From NCBI GenBank assembly GCA_016192345.1, contig JACPUH010000031.1:1-55495 (forward strand): a stretch of DNA of 55,495 nt, given 5' to 3'. Of the stretch, positions 8,816 through 17,017 are shown one piece after another (position 1 is the first letter of the stretch; the number at the start of each line of letters is the position of its first letter). The translations under genes were made by a program, and so were the position numbers. The notes below the pieces were generated by a model that was not told the origin of the DNA, ran no database searches, and saw only the letters and a program-made list of their open reading frames with translations. This stretch comes from Ignavibacteriales bacterium. Its GTDB lineage: Bacteria > Bacteroidota > Ignavibacteria > UBA10030.

Positions 8816-10615
8816 GTGGTGGAACTGTGGATGCAGGGAAAAGCCAGTGCGGTTCACGCGCATGGCTTTTTCTGTTTTATGGTCTTTGTTGCACTGGCAA
8901 GTGGAATGGCCGTTGGGCAACAGCGTTTCCCGGCCATCTCCGGTCTTCACGTGCGGGGGAATCAAGCCTTTCTCACCGCGGAGATCGTTTCATGGATGGA
9001 GCTCAAGGAGGGAAGCCCGTACGATGAAGCCCTTCTCGCCGCAGACCTGAAAGCGCTTGTGGTCGGCTATGCACGGGAAGGGTACCTCAAGGCCAGGGTC
9101 GATTCCGTCCTGGTAGGACAGGAAGAAGGGACTCAGAATGTCGCGGTGACGATCGTCGTTGCTGAAGGGAGGCGCGCCCTGATCCGATCCTTGCACGTGG
9201 TGGGGGCAAGTGATGCTTTGCCGTTGGAATTCATGGAAACGCTCTATACCCATTCAGGAGAGCCATTCAGGCAGGCCGCACTTGAGGCTGATATTCAGAG
9301 CTTGTTGCGCTTCTTTGAAGGGAAGGGGTTTCCCTTTGCCGTGATCACGGTCCGGGACCTGGAGCTCTCTGACGGGGAAGAGGTGGATTCCGTCATGGTA
9401 ACCCTCACGCTGGACCGGGGGAAGGTCGTGCGGCTCACGGAACTGCGTATCGAGGGGAATGCGACGACTGCCGCGGGCACCATTCTCCGCGAATCCCGCT
9501 TCAAGGAAGGAGATCTTTTCCGGGGGGGGTACCCGTTGCAGATCCAACGAAGGCTCGAGCGAACGCAGCTCTTCTCCAGCGTATCACTCCCCGAGTTGTT
9601 TGTGCACGAGGATGGATCGGCCGGATTGCTGGTCAAGGTGACCGAGGGAAATTATAATCACTTCGACGGCATCCTTGGGTATATTCCCTCCCCACAACCG
9701 GGAGGAGAGGGGTACGTGACCGGGCTTGTCCTTGTCCAGTTCCGGAACATCCTTGGTACCGGGCGTAGACTCTCCGCGCGGTGGTCACGTGAGGAGCGGG
9801 GGACGCAGGATATTCAACTCCGCTATGCAGAACCATGGGTGGCATCCCTTCCTTTGAATCTCGATGGGGAATTTGCCCAACGGAAACAGGACTCAACCTA
9901 TGTCCGCCGCCAATATGAGCTCGGGGCAGATCTGATGATCACGGAGGAGTTCTCCGTGGGGGCGTCGTTTTCTCAAGCGAGCGTGGTCCCATCGGAGGAG
10001 CAGGGAGCCGGTTCCGTTCCCGAGAGCAGGACGACGAGCGCGGGACTGAGGGTGTTCTATGATTCCCGGAACGATCCTGTGACTCCCTCCAGCGGAGTCC
10101 GCTATCGAACGGAATACCATACCGGCTCCAAGCGAACGACGGGTGTATCATCCTTGCAGGCCGGCCGCACAAGTTCAACTCAAAGAGTCACCTTGGATTT
10201 CGAGTATGTCGTTTCGCCCTTCACGCGCCAGATCGTCTCCACGTCCTTGTTCTTGCGGGACCTTCGATCCGGTGAGACCGATCCGAGTGATCTCTACCGC
10301 ATCGGCGGCACTAATTCACTGCGCGGGTACCGGGAAGGGCAGTTTCTCGGGTCGCGGCTTGCGTGGATCAACGCGGAATACCGCGTGCTGGTCTCGCCCC
10401 GGTCGTTCGCGTATGGGTTTGTCGACGCCGCATACATCATGACCCCGGATCGACCTTCTGTCGGTCTGTATCGAAGCGAACAATCCAAGGTTGGGTACGG
10501 TATCGGGATCCGGCTCGATACCGCACTGGGTCTCATTGGTGTCAATCTGGCGCTAGGTGAGGGGGACACGTTCAGCACGGCGAAACTCCATTTCAGGTTG
10601 GTCAATGAATTCTGA
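8816..10615 (+). CDS. TamA/BamA-like outer-membrane protein (POTRA plus Omp85 barrel)
   Basis: About 599 residues. A signal peptide (FFCFMVFVALASGMAVGQQ) is followed by three POTRA-like repeats (roughly residues 40-125, 125-205 and 205-285; LHVRGNQAFLTAEIV and LRIEGNATTAAGTILRESRF are typical starts). A C-terminal Omp85 barrel includes the conserved RIGGTNSLRGYREGQFLGSR segment. Three POTRAs and this length match TamA rather than five-POTRA BamA. The start is ambiguous: GTG 8816 has GGAGG at 8800-8804, while GTG 8819 and ATG 8831 are alternatives. It probably inserts or translocates outer-membrane proteins. The 3' end overlaps the UbiA gene by 11 nt. Confidence 0.85.
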   Translation: MVELWMQGKASAVHAHGFFCFMVFVALASGMAVGQQRFPAISGLHVRGNQAFLTAEIVSWMELKEGSPYDEALLAADLKALVVGYAREGYLKARVDSVLVGQEEGTQNVAVTIVVAEGRRALIRSLHVVGASDALPLEFMETLYTHSGEPFRQAALEADIQSLLRFFEGKGFPFAVITVRDLELSDGEEVDSVMVTLTLDRGKVVRLTELRIEGNATTAAGTILRESRFKEGDLFRGGYPLQIQRRLERTQLFSSVSLPELFVHEDGSAGLLVKVTEGNYNHFDGILGYIPSPQPGGEGYVTGLVLVQFRNILGTGRRLSARWSREERGTQDIQLRYAEPWVASLPLNLDGEFAQRKQDSTYVRRQYELGADLMITEEFSVGASFSQASVVPSEEQGAGSVPESRTTSAGLRVFYDSRNDPVTPSSGVRYRTEYHTGSKRTTGVSSLQAGRTSSTQRVTLDFEYVVSPFTRQIVSTSLFLRDLRSGETDPSDLYRIGGTNSLRGYREGQFLGSRLAWINAEYRVLVSPRSFAYGFVDAAYIMTPDRPSVGLYRSEQSKVGYGIGIRLDTALGLIGVNLALGEGDTFSTAKLHFRLVNEF

Positions 10616-11456
10616 AACGGTCAAAGCCTGCGTTCAGATGACGCGACCGCTCAACGGGGCGATCGTGTTTCTCACGATTACCGTCGCAGCTCTTCTCGCA
10701 GGGGCATCGGAGGGGGGGTGGCATTTCGTCCTGCTGGGTTCCATGGCCGGAGCATTGATTGCAGCGGGCGGGAATGCCATCAATGACTATTTTGATGTTG
10801 AGATCGACAAGATCAATAAGCCTCATCGACCATTGGCGCGGGGGGCGATCAAACCCCAGGGGGCATGGTGGACCTGGCGGCTGCTTTCGAGCCTGGGGGT
10901 CATTATCAGCGCCTATATCGGGCCCTACACCTTCGCGATCGCGCTGTTCTGGGTCGGAACGCTCTATTGGTACAGCAAATCGTTGAAGCGGACAGTCCTG
11001 TGGGGAAATCTGACGGTCGCCCTGGCCACCGGCCTTGCGTTGCTGTACGGCGGCTACACGGTGGGCAATGTCCAAAGCGTGTTCATTCCCGCACTCTTTG
11101 CGTTTCTGGTCAACCTTGCGCGGGAGTTGGTGAAGGATTCTGAGGACGTGGCCGGGGATGTGCAAGGCAACGCAATGACGATGGCGGTTCGTCACGGTGT
11201 CTCTGCAAGCCTCGGAACGGCCACGGCGGTTCTGGCATTGTTGATCGCGGCGACGATGGTGCCGTACGTGGAAGGTGTCTACAACGGCTCGTACCTTCTG
11301 CTCGTCTCGTTCACCGATCTATTGCTGGTCTATGCCATCATCTCCATGTGGCGAACGCGGAGTCCTCAAAATCTTGCAAGGGTTAGCGGAACGTTGAAAC
11401 TGAGTATGGTCCTGGGGATTGCCGCCATCGCTCTCGGGTCGTACCCATGGAGGTAA
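10605..11456 (+). CDS. UbiA-family polyprenyltransferase (geranylgeranylglycerol-phosphate geranylgeranyltransferase-like)
   Basis: A polytopic membrane protein of 283 residues with the two aspartate-rich prenyl-diphosphate sites of the UbiA superfamily: NAINDYFDVEIDKINKPHRP (about 48-67) and KDSEDVAGDVQGN (about 180). The short length, the exact first motif and the lack of an N-terminal extension resemble the archaeal digeranylgeranylglyceryl-phosphate synthase subgroup more than menaquinone MenA or heme CyoE. This is a family-level impression, not a proven function. ATG 10605 lies inside the end of the TamA-like gene. A geranylgeranyl-reductase-family enzyme is encoded upstream on the same strand (3-746), which supports an isoprenoid-lipid pathway. 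Confidence 0.85.
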   Translation: MNSETVKACVQMTRPLNGAIVFLTITVAALLAGASEGGWHFVLLGSMAGALIAAGGNAINDYFDVEIDKINKPHRPLARGAIKPQGAWWTWRLLSSLGVIISAYIGPYTFAIALFWVGTLYWYSKSLKRTVLWGNLTVALATGLALLYGGYTVGNVQSVFIPALFAFLVNLARELVKDSEDVAGDVQGNAMTMAVRHGVSASLGTATAVLALLIAATMVPYVEGVYNGSYLLLVSFTDLLLVYAIISMWRTRSPQNLARVSGTLKLSMVLGIAAIALGSYPWR

Positions 11457-11461
11457 GTCCC

Positions 11462-12073
11462 ATGGGAACAATCGCTGCGCGCGATATGCTGCTCTTCGAG
11501 CGCAAGTATTGGAGTGAGGGGGTCGAAATCATTGCCGGAGTCGATGAGGCCGGTCGGGGTCCGCTGGCGGGACCGGTTGTTGCGGCGGCGGTGGTCTTTC
11601 CCAGAGAAGTGTATTTTGAAGGGGTCGACGATTCAAAAAAACTCTCACCGCACCGGCGTGAACAATTATTCCCGTTGATCCATGAGCGGGCCCTCGGCGT
11701 CGGGATCGGGGTGGTAAGCCACGAGGAGATCGATCGGATTAATATCTACCAGGCCTCGATACTCGCCATGAAGAAGGCGCTCGACCAACTCTCCATGGTT
11801 CCCTCCCTGGTCCTTGCGGATGGGAACAGTTTCAGGCATGAGACTCTTCGGTTTGAAAATATTATCAAAGGTGATGCGCGATCGTTTACTATTGCTGCCG
11901 CTTCAATCATCGCGAAAGTGACGCGGGATGGCTTCATGCGGGAGTATGACAGACTGTTTCCCGGCTACGGATTTGCGAAACATAAGGGATATGGGACCAG
12001 GCAGCATATCGAAGCGATCCGGCGGAACGGCCTCTGTGAGATTCACAGGAGGAGCTTCAAGGTCGCTTTGTAA
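11462..12073 (+). CDS. rnhB: Ribonuclease HII
   Basis: Removes ribonucleotides from DNA and RNA-DNA hybrids. The 203-residue protein has the type-2 RNase H signature near the N-terminus (AGVDEAGRGPLAGPVVAAAV, with catalytic D and E), then DDSKKLSPHRR, a third acid in LVLADGN and the SIIAKVTRD segment near 150. The ATG at 11447 overlaps the UbiA gene. The start is placed at ATG 11462, because the GGAGG inside the upstream codons (11449-11453) is an ideal ribosome site 8 nt before it. yraN follows, as in many genomes. Confidence 0.95.
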   Translation: MGTIAARDMLLFERKYWSEGVEIIAGVDEAGRGPLAGPVVAAAVVFPREVYFEGVDDSKKLSPHRREQLFPLIHERALGVGIGVVSHEEIDRINIYQASILAMKKALDQLSMVPSLVLADGNSFRHETLRFENIIKGDARSFTIAAASIIAKVTRDGFMREYDRLFPGYGFAKHKGYGTRQHIEAIRRNGLCEIHRRSFKVAL

Positions 12074-12136
12074 AGGCAGAACAGAATACATCTGACAGTG
12101 TTGCCCACGTTTCATAACGTGACTGAATGGCGAACG

Positions 12137-12490
12137 ATGAACAGGAGAAAGCAAGGTGCTGAGGGTGAAGCGCTCGCCGCGCGCTACCTGGAGCAACTAG
12201 GATATACGATTCTCCGCTACAACTACCGTTATGGACGCGGAGAAATCGACCTTGTTGCACGAGAGGGGAATGAGCTGGTCTTCGTGGAGGTGAAGGCGCG
12301 CCACTCGACAAGGATGGGGGATCCCGAGGAAGCCGTTACGCCGGCAAAACAGGAGCAAATTCGCAAGGTTGCAGAGGGATACTATTACGAGCACCATATC
12401 GAGCGGCAGCCATGCCGGTTCGATGTGGTTGCGATTACCTACAAGGACGGAACTGCACAGATCCGGTTACTACGGGACGCATTTTCATGA
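12137..12490 (+). CDS. YraN family (UPF0102) endonuclease-like protein
   Basis: A 117-residue protein with the restriction-endonuclease-like fold of the UPF0102 family. An N-terminal helix (KQGAEGEALAARYLEQLGY) is followed by RYGRGEIDLVARE and FVEVKAR, i.e. the E...D...ExK catalytic pattern. Its physiological role is poorly known; related proteins are linked to Holliday-junction or DNA repair functions. ATG 12137 (MNRRKQG) gives the normal family start. It sits next to rnhB, a commonly conserved neighbourhood, and its stop overlaps the start of the nicotinate phosphoribosyltransferase gene by 4 nt. Confidence 0.88.
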   Translation: MNRRKQGAEGEALAARYLEQLGYTILRYNYRYGRGEIDLVAREGNELVFVEVKARHSTRMGDPEEAVTPAKQEQIRKVAEGYYYEHHIERQPCRFDVVAITYKDGTAQIRLLRDAFS

Positions 12491-13923
12491 CCACCCACGA
12501 GATGAATTTACTTGATGCGCATACGGCCATTTATACGGATTATTATCAGCTGACGATGGCGCAGGGCTACTACATTTCCGGACGTGCGAAAACCAACAGT
12601 TGCTTCGATTATTTTTTCCGCGAAAACCCCTTCAGCGGCGGTTATACATTGTTTGCCGGTCTGAGCGATGTGCTTGAATTGGTCGAGGGATATCATTTTG
12701 GAGAGGAGGATATCGGTTTTCTGCGGGAACAGGGATTCCGGGAGGAGTTCCTCGAGTTTCTTCGAACCTTTCGTTTCCAAGGGACGATCCATTCCGTCAG
12801 GGAAGGAGAGGTCGTGTTCCCGGTGGAACCGATTCTCCGGGTGGAAGGTTCGATCATCGAGGCGCAGGTCATTGAGACTTTGTTGCTCAATCTTATCAAC
12901 TTCGAATCGCTTATCGCAACGAAGGCTTCACGCATTCGGACCGCAGCCGGGAACCGCCGGGTAGTGGATTTCGGTCTCCGCCGGGCCCAGGGATTGGGGG
13001 GGATTCACGCGTCGAAGGCGGCAATCATTGGAGGAGTGGATGCGACCTCGAACGTCTACACGGCGTTTCATCACGCCCTCGTGGTGTCTGGAACGCAGGC
13101 CCACTCGTGGGTGCAAAGCTTCGGTGATGAACTCTCCGCGTTTCGCAAGTATGCCGAGATCTACCCCGACAAATGTGCGCTGCTCGTCGATACCTACAAT
13201 ACGCTGAAGAGCGGCCTTCCCAATGCGATTATCGTCGCAAAAGAGCTGGAACAAAAAGGTCACCGTCTCCTGGCAATAAGGCTGGATAGTGGGGACCTGG
13301 CGTATTTGAGCAAGCACGCCCGTGTCAAGTTGGATGAGGCGGGTCTGCAGTATGTCAGGATCGTGGTCTCCAACCAACTCGATGAGCACGTGATCCGGAG
13401 TTTGCTCGTCGAGCAGGAAGCGCCGATCGATATCTTCGGGGTCGGGACGAGATTGATCACGGGTCAGTCGAGTTCGGCTCTGGACGGCGTCTATAAACTG
13501 TCGATGAGTGACGGGGAGCCCCGGTTGAAGTTTTCTGAAAATTATACCAAGCTTACACTGCCCGGCGTGAAGAACGTCTTTCGCTTCACGAACGGCGACG
13601 GTCTGTTTTACGCCGATGCCATCACTCTCGTCGAGGAAGAGTCGCCCGAAATGATCCTGCACCCTCTCTTTCCCGAGCAGCGGAGCAGCCTCCAGGAGTG
13701 CACCTCGGAACCGCTGTTGCACAAGGTGATGGAGGAGGGGAGGATCATCCACAAGCAATCGACGAAAGAGAGTGCAGCCTATGCCAGGGAACGGCTCAGC
13801 CATCTTGCCCCGGAGCATAAGCGCTTTGAGTATCCTCATATTTACAAAGTGGGCGTCAGTCAGGCGCTGATGCATCTGCGGACGACGCTCGTGGAAGATT
13901 TCAAGACGAAGTTCAAGGTGTAG
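12487..13923 (+). CDS. pncB: Nicotinate phosphoribosyltransferase
   Basis: Converts nicotinate and PRPP to nicotinate mononucleotide in NAD salvage (Preiss-Handler route). The 478-residue chain begins LDAHTAIYTDYYQLTMAQGY, the family N-terminus, and carries the catalytic-histidine motif GTQAHSWVQSF near residue 205 and the PRPP-loop region LLVDTYNTLKSG. The C-terminal extension is about 80 residues longer than in E. coli PncB, as in the long bacterial form. ATG 12487 overlaps the yraN stop (ATGA). The nicotinamidase gene follows 13 nt later, so this is a two-step salvage module. Confidence 0.95.
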   Translation: MTTHEMNLLDAHTAIYTDYYQLTMAQGYYISGRAKTNSCFDYFFRENPFSGGYTLFAGLSDVLELVEGYHFGEEDIGFLREQGFREEFLEFLRTFRFQGTIHSVREGEVVFPVEPILRVEGSIIEAQVIETLLLNLINFESLIATKASRIRTAAGNRRVVDFGLRRAQGLGGIHASKAAIIGGVDATSNVYTAFHHALVVSGTQAHSWVQSFGDELSAFRKYAEIYPDKCALLVDTYNTLKSGLPNAIIVAKELEQKGHRLLAIRLDSGDLAYLSKHARVKLDEAGLQYVRIVVSNQLDEHVIRSLLVEQEAPIDIFGVGTRLITGQSSSALDGVYKLSMSDGEPRLKFSENYTKLTLPGVKNVFRFTNGDGLFYADAITLVEEESPEMILHPLFPEQRSSLQECTSEPLLHKVMEEGRIIHKQSTKESAAYARERLSHLAPEHKRFEYPHIYKVGVSQALMHLRTTLVEDFKTKFKV

Positions 13924-13936
13924 AAAGGATGAATCC

Positions 13937-14491
13937 GTGAAAGGGTTATTGATTGTCGATGTGCAAAACGATTTCTGCCCCGGCGGGGCACTGGCGGTGC
14001 CGCAGGGGGATGCGGTGGTGCCGGTGATCAACCGGCTGATGGAACAGTTCGACCTTGTCGTTGCGTCCAAGGACTGGCATCCGGGTCAGACGGCCCATTT
14101 TCAAAAGTGGCCGGTGCATTGCGTGCAGGGGACGAATGGAGCCGAGTTCCATCCACGGCTCCGGAGCGGAAAAATACAACAGGTGTTTCTCAAGGGAACA
14201 GGGAACCTTGACGATGGCTATTCCGCGTTTGAAGCCACCAATGTCAACCTTGAAGAGTACCTGCGATCCCGAGGTGTCACGGAACTCTACGTTGCCGGAC
14301 TTGCCACCGACTACTGTGTCCGCGCTTCTGCCCTGGACGCAGCAGACAAGGGAATGACCACCCACGTTGTAACGGACGCGGTTGCCGCCGTCAATGTTCA
14401 GCCGGTCGATGGGGAGAAAGCGTTGGAAGAAATGCGGCGCGCGGGGGTCCGGTTGCTGTCGTCTGCCGAAGTCTTGGCGAAGAAGTTATAA
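13937..14491 (+). CDS. pncA: Nicotinamidase / pyrazinamidase
   Basis: Hydrolyses nicotinamide to nicotinate, supplying the preceding gene product. The protein (184 residues) has the isochorismatase-family fold with the metal site DWHPGQTAHF (D-x-H-x5-H) near 50, the catalytic aspartate in LLIVDVQNDF near residue 8, and the nucleophile cysteine in GLATDYCVRAS near 130. The start is GTG 13937, since the frame has no nearby ATG and a gAAAGGa ribosome-site-like sequence precedes it. It ends the first plus-strand gene run; 120 nt of sequence without an obvious terminator follow before cstA. Confidence 0.95.
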   Translation: MKGLLIVDVQNDFCPGGALAVPQGDAVVPVINRLMEQFDLVVASKDWHPGQTAHFQKWPVHCVQGTNGAEFHPRLRSGKIQQVFLKGTGNLDDGYSAFEATNVNLEEYLRSRGVTELYVAGLATDYCVRASALDAADKGMTTHVVTDAVAAVNVQPVDGEKALEEMRRAGVRLLSSAEVLAKKL

Positions 14492-14611
14492 GACTCATTT
14501 CATAGGTGAAGGCTTTCCGCGCGGTTTCTTTGGCCACGCAGAAACCCGGTTGCATTTCAAACCATTTCTTTCCAGTATAGGGCGGTTCAAACACTTCAAC
14601 GGAGGAATACG

Positions 14612-16285
14612 ATGCTCAATGCGGCACTGATAGGGGTTCTTGGAGCTGTCTGGTTCTATGCCATGTATAGACTCTACGGCGGGTTCATCGAACGGACGCT
14701 GATCAAACCGAACGATGCGAATCCCACTCCTGCACATTCCATGCAGGATAACGTCGATTTTGTCCCTTCTCCCCCAACCTTGCTCTTCGGTCATCATTTC
14801 TCCTCCATTGCTGGCGCTGGGCCGATTGTCGGTCCGATCCTGGCGTATTCCCTATTCGGCTGGCTTCCTGCCCTTCTCTGGATCCTGATCGGTTCCGTCT
14901 TTATCGGAGCGGTGCACGACTATACCGCCCTGATGACCTCCGTCCGCAGTCGTGGGGTCTCCATTGCCGAATTGGCACAGCAACACGTTTCGAATGCCGC
15001 ACGATGGATATTTTCCGTCTTTCTCTGGCTCGCCCTCGTTCTCGTGATCGCCGTTTTTGCTGTCTTGACCGCCCAGACCCTGGCGGAGAAACCGGAGATT
15101 GTCATCCCGACCCTTGGTCTTATGGTGCTCGCCTTGTTGTTTGGCTATTTCGTTTACCAGAAGAACCTGAATATCTGGGTCGGTACGGTGATCGGACTTG
15201 TGGCGATGTTTGGTTTAATCGTCATCGGCGATTTCAATCCGATCCAGGCGAGCTTCGAGTTCTGGCTGGTCTTCGCTTTCGTGTACTCCTTCATTGCCTC
15301 GGTCATCCCCGTCTGGGTGCTGCTCCAGCCAAGGGATTATCTTTCGATGTACATCCTTGTCGTCGGCATCGCCCTTGCCTTCGTCTCATTGCTTGTATTG
15401 CAACCTGAAGTGACCGGCCCGGCGTTTATCGGGGCGAGCAGCAAGCAGGGGCCCCTGTGGCCGATCCTTTTCATCACCGTGGCGTGTGGGGCCATCTCCG
15501 GTTTCCATTCCGTTGTTTCCAGCGGTACGTCGGCAAAACAGCTCCGGCGGGAGAGTGAAGGCAAGGTCATAACCTTCGGCGGCATGCTGACGGAAGGTGC
15601 GCTGGCGATGATCGTGGTTCTGCTCGTCTCGAGCGTCCTGTTCTGGGACCAGGCGCCGACCGCCGAACTCTCCGGGTTTGTCTTCAGCACTCTTCTGGCG
15701 GAAAAGGGGGCAAACATCACCTTCGGTACGGCGATGGGGCGGGCGATGGAAAGTATCGGTGTCCCTCTTCAATACGGTATCGCCTTCGGCATCCTGATGC
15801 TGAACGCCTTCATCCTCACCACGCTCGACACGTGTGCACGCCTGACGCGGTATATCGTCGCGGAATCCGCCGGGAGGAAAATTCCAATCCTGAACAACAA
15901 GTTTGTTGCAACAGCCGTCGGCCTGATCGTCGCATACCTCATTACCGCGGGGAACAACTGGAGAGTCTTGTGGCCGGCGTTCGGCGCAACCAACCAGTTG
16001 ATTGGAGCGCTTTCGCTGCTTGTAGTTACGGCCTACATGTTCGGGTACAAACGGGCAACCAAATACACCCTCATCCCCGGTCTCTTCATGTTGGTGACGA
16101 CGCTGGGAGCTTTGTTCTATCAATTACTCTGGCAATATCTTCCTTCCGGGAACTACCTCCTGGCGGTCATTGCCGTTGTCCTTATGGTGCTTGGTGTCGT
16201 TATTTCCGTGGAGGTCTACCGGCGGATGCAACGCGTAGGACAGGCCGTTCCCCCTGAGGGGGGCATTGTTCTGGAACAAGGATAG
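14612..16285 (+). CDS. cstA: Carbon starvation protein CstA family transporter
   Basis: A membrane protein of 557 residues with about 14-16 predicted spans. It has the family's conserved N-terminal segment (HHFSSIAGAGPIVGPILA) and downstream GFHSVVSSGTSAKQL, ILTTLDTCARLTRY and LWPAFGATNQLIGALSL motifs. Family members take up peptides or pyruvate under nutrient limitation. It is shorter than E. coli CstA (about 700 residues) but all core motifs are present. ATG 14612 is preceded by a good GGAGGA ribosome site (cgGAGGAata). It is followed 28 nt later by the exonuclease-like gene. Confidence 0.93.
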   Translation: MLNAALIGVLGAVWFYAMYRLYGGFIERTLIKPNDANPTPAHSMQDNVDFVPSPPTLLFGHHFSSIAGAGPIVGPILAYSLFGWLPALLWILIGSVFIGAVHDYTALMTSVRSRGVSIAELAQQHVSNAARWIFSVFLWLALVLVIAVFAVLTAQTLAEKPEIVIPTLGLMVLALLFGYFVYQKNLNIWVGTVIGLVAMFGLIVIGDFNPIQASFEFWLVFAFVYSFIASVIPVWVLLQPRDYLSMYILVVGIALAFVSLLVLQPEVTGPAFIGASSKQGPLWPILFITVACGAISGFHSVVSSGTSAKQLRRESEGKVITFGGMLTEGALAMIVVLLVSSVLFWDQAPTAELSGFVFSTLLAEKGANITFGTAMGRAMESIGVPLQYGIAFGILMLNAFILTTLDTCARLTRYIVAESAGRKIPILNNKFVATAVGLIVAYLITAGNNWRVLWPAFGATNQLIGALSLLVVTAYMFGYKRATKYTLIPGLFMLVTTLGALFYQLLWQYLPSGNYLLAVIAVVLMVLGVVISVEVYRRMQRVGQAVPPEGGIVLEQG

Positions 16286-16312
16286 TATCGGATCGCCGCG
16301 AGAGGGACCAGC

Positions 16313-16855
16313 GTGACACTACCGTTGACCACCGAGGTGTTCTACGATATTGAAACCCAGCGCTCCGCCGAGGAGGTTGGTGGGTGGGGGAACATCCATC
16401 TCATGCTCGTTTCCGTCGCCGTCTCCTGGAGTGAAGAGGATGGGTACCGGCACTGGGAGGAGCCTGCAACACCCCGGCTTCTTGAGTATCTTACCCGCTA
16501 CGATCGGGTCATCAGTTTTAACGGTGACGGTTTTGATTCCCGCGTGCTGAGCCACTACGGCGATACCTCCCACCTCACAAAAAAGTCCTTCGATGTCTTG
16601 ACTGATCTGAAGCGAAGGCTGGGACACAGATTGAGCCTCGAGTCGATTGCTCAGGTGACGCTCGGAGTGGGAAAGTCGGCCGACGGACTTCAAGCGATAC
16701 GATGGTGGAAGGAGGGTCGGATCGACCTGATCACCGAGTATTGCCAGCGGGATGTTGAGGTGTTGATGAAGATCGTCGGGTTTGGTCGCAATAAAGGGTT
16801 TATCAAGTTCCAGGACAAATTCGGGAAGGAAAAAACCGTTCCTGTTGAGTGGTAG
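16313..16855 (+). CDS. Ribonuclease H-fold, DEDDy 3'-5' exonuclease-like protein
   Basis: A small protein (180 residues) with the three exonuclease motifs of the DEDD group: FYDIETQRS (Exo I, D-x-E) near residue 10, SFNGDGFDSRVL (Exo II) near 64, and YCQRDVEVL (Exo III, Y-x3-D) near 143. It resembles the YprB/RNase_H_2 type without a helicase or other fused domain. A short basic tail (GFIKFQDKFGKEKTVPVEW) ends it. The start is GTG 16313. The substrate (RNA or DNA ends) is not predictable. About 150 nt without an ORF separate it from the histidine kinase gene. Confidence 0.8.
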   Translation: MTLPLTTEVFYDIETQRSAEEVGGWGNIHLMLVSVAVSWSEEDGYRHWEEPATPRLLEYLTRYDRVISFNGDGFDSRVLSHYGDTSHLTKKSFDVLTDLKRRLGHRLSLESIAQVTLGVGKSADGLQAIRWWKEGRIDLITEYCQRDVEVLMKIVGFGRNKGFIKFQDKFGKEKTVPVEW

Positions 16856-16977
16856 CTCGTCTCCCTCGAAGTGCTCCCTCCTGATACTGTCATTTGTAGA
16901 AATTACTTATCAATCCTCCGGGACCCCCTCATTTTTTTCAAAAAAGGGCACAATACCATGGCACCGGTATTGACTTA

Positions 16978-17003
16978 TTCATTGGAGAAACCAATCCAAT
17001 GAA
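16978..17003 (+). repeat. Inverted repeat in the leader of the hybrid kinase gene
   Basis: TTCATTGG (16978-16985) and CCAATGAA (16996-17003) form an 8-bp perfect inverted repeat with a 10-nt spacer that itself contains another CCAAT. It ends 3 nt before the AAGGAGG ribosome site (17007-17013) of the kinase gene, so a hairpin here could hide or expose the start region, or it could bind a regulator. Confidence 0.4.
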
Positions 17004-17017
17004 TGAAGGAGGCCCCC

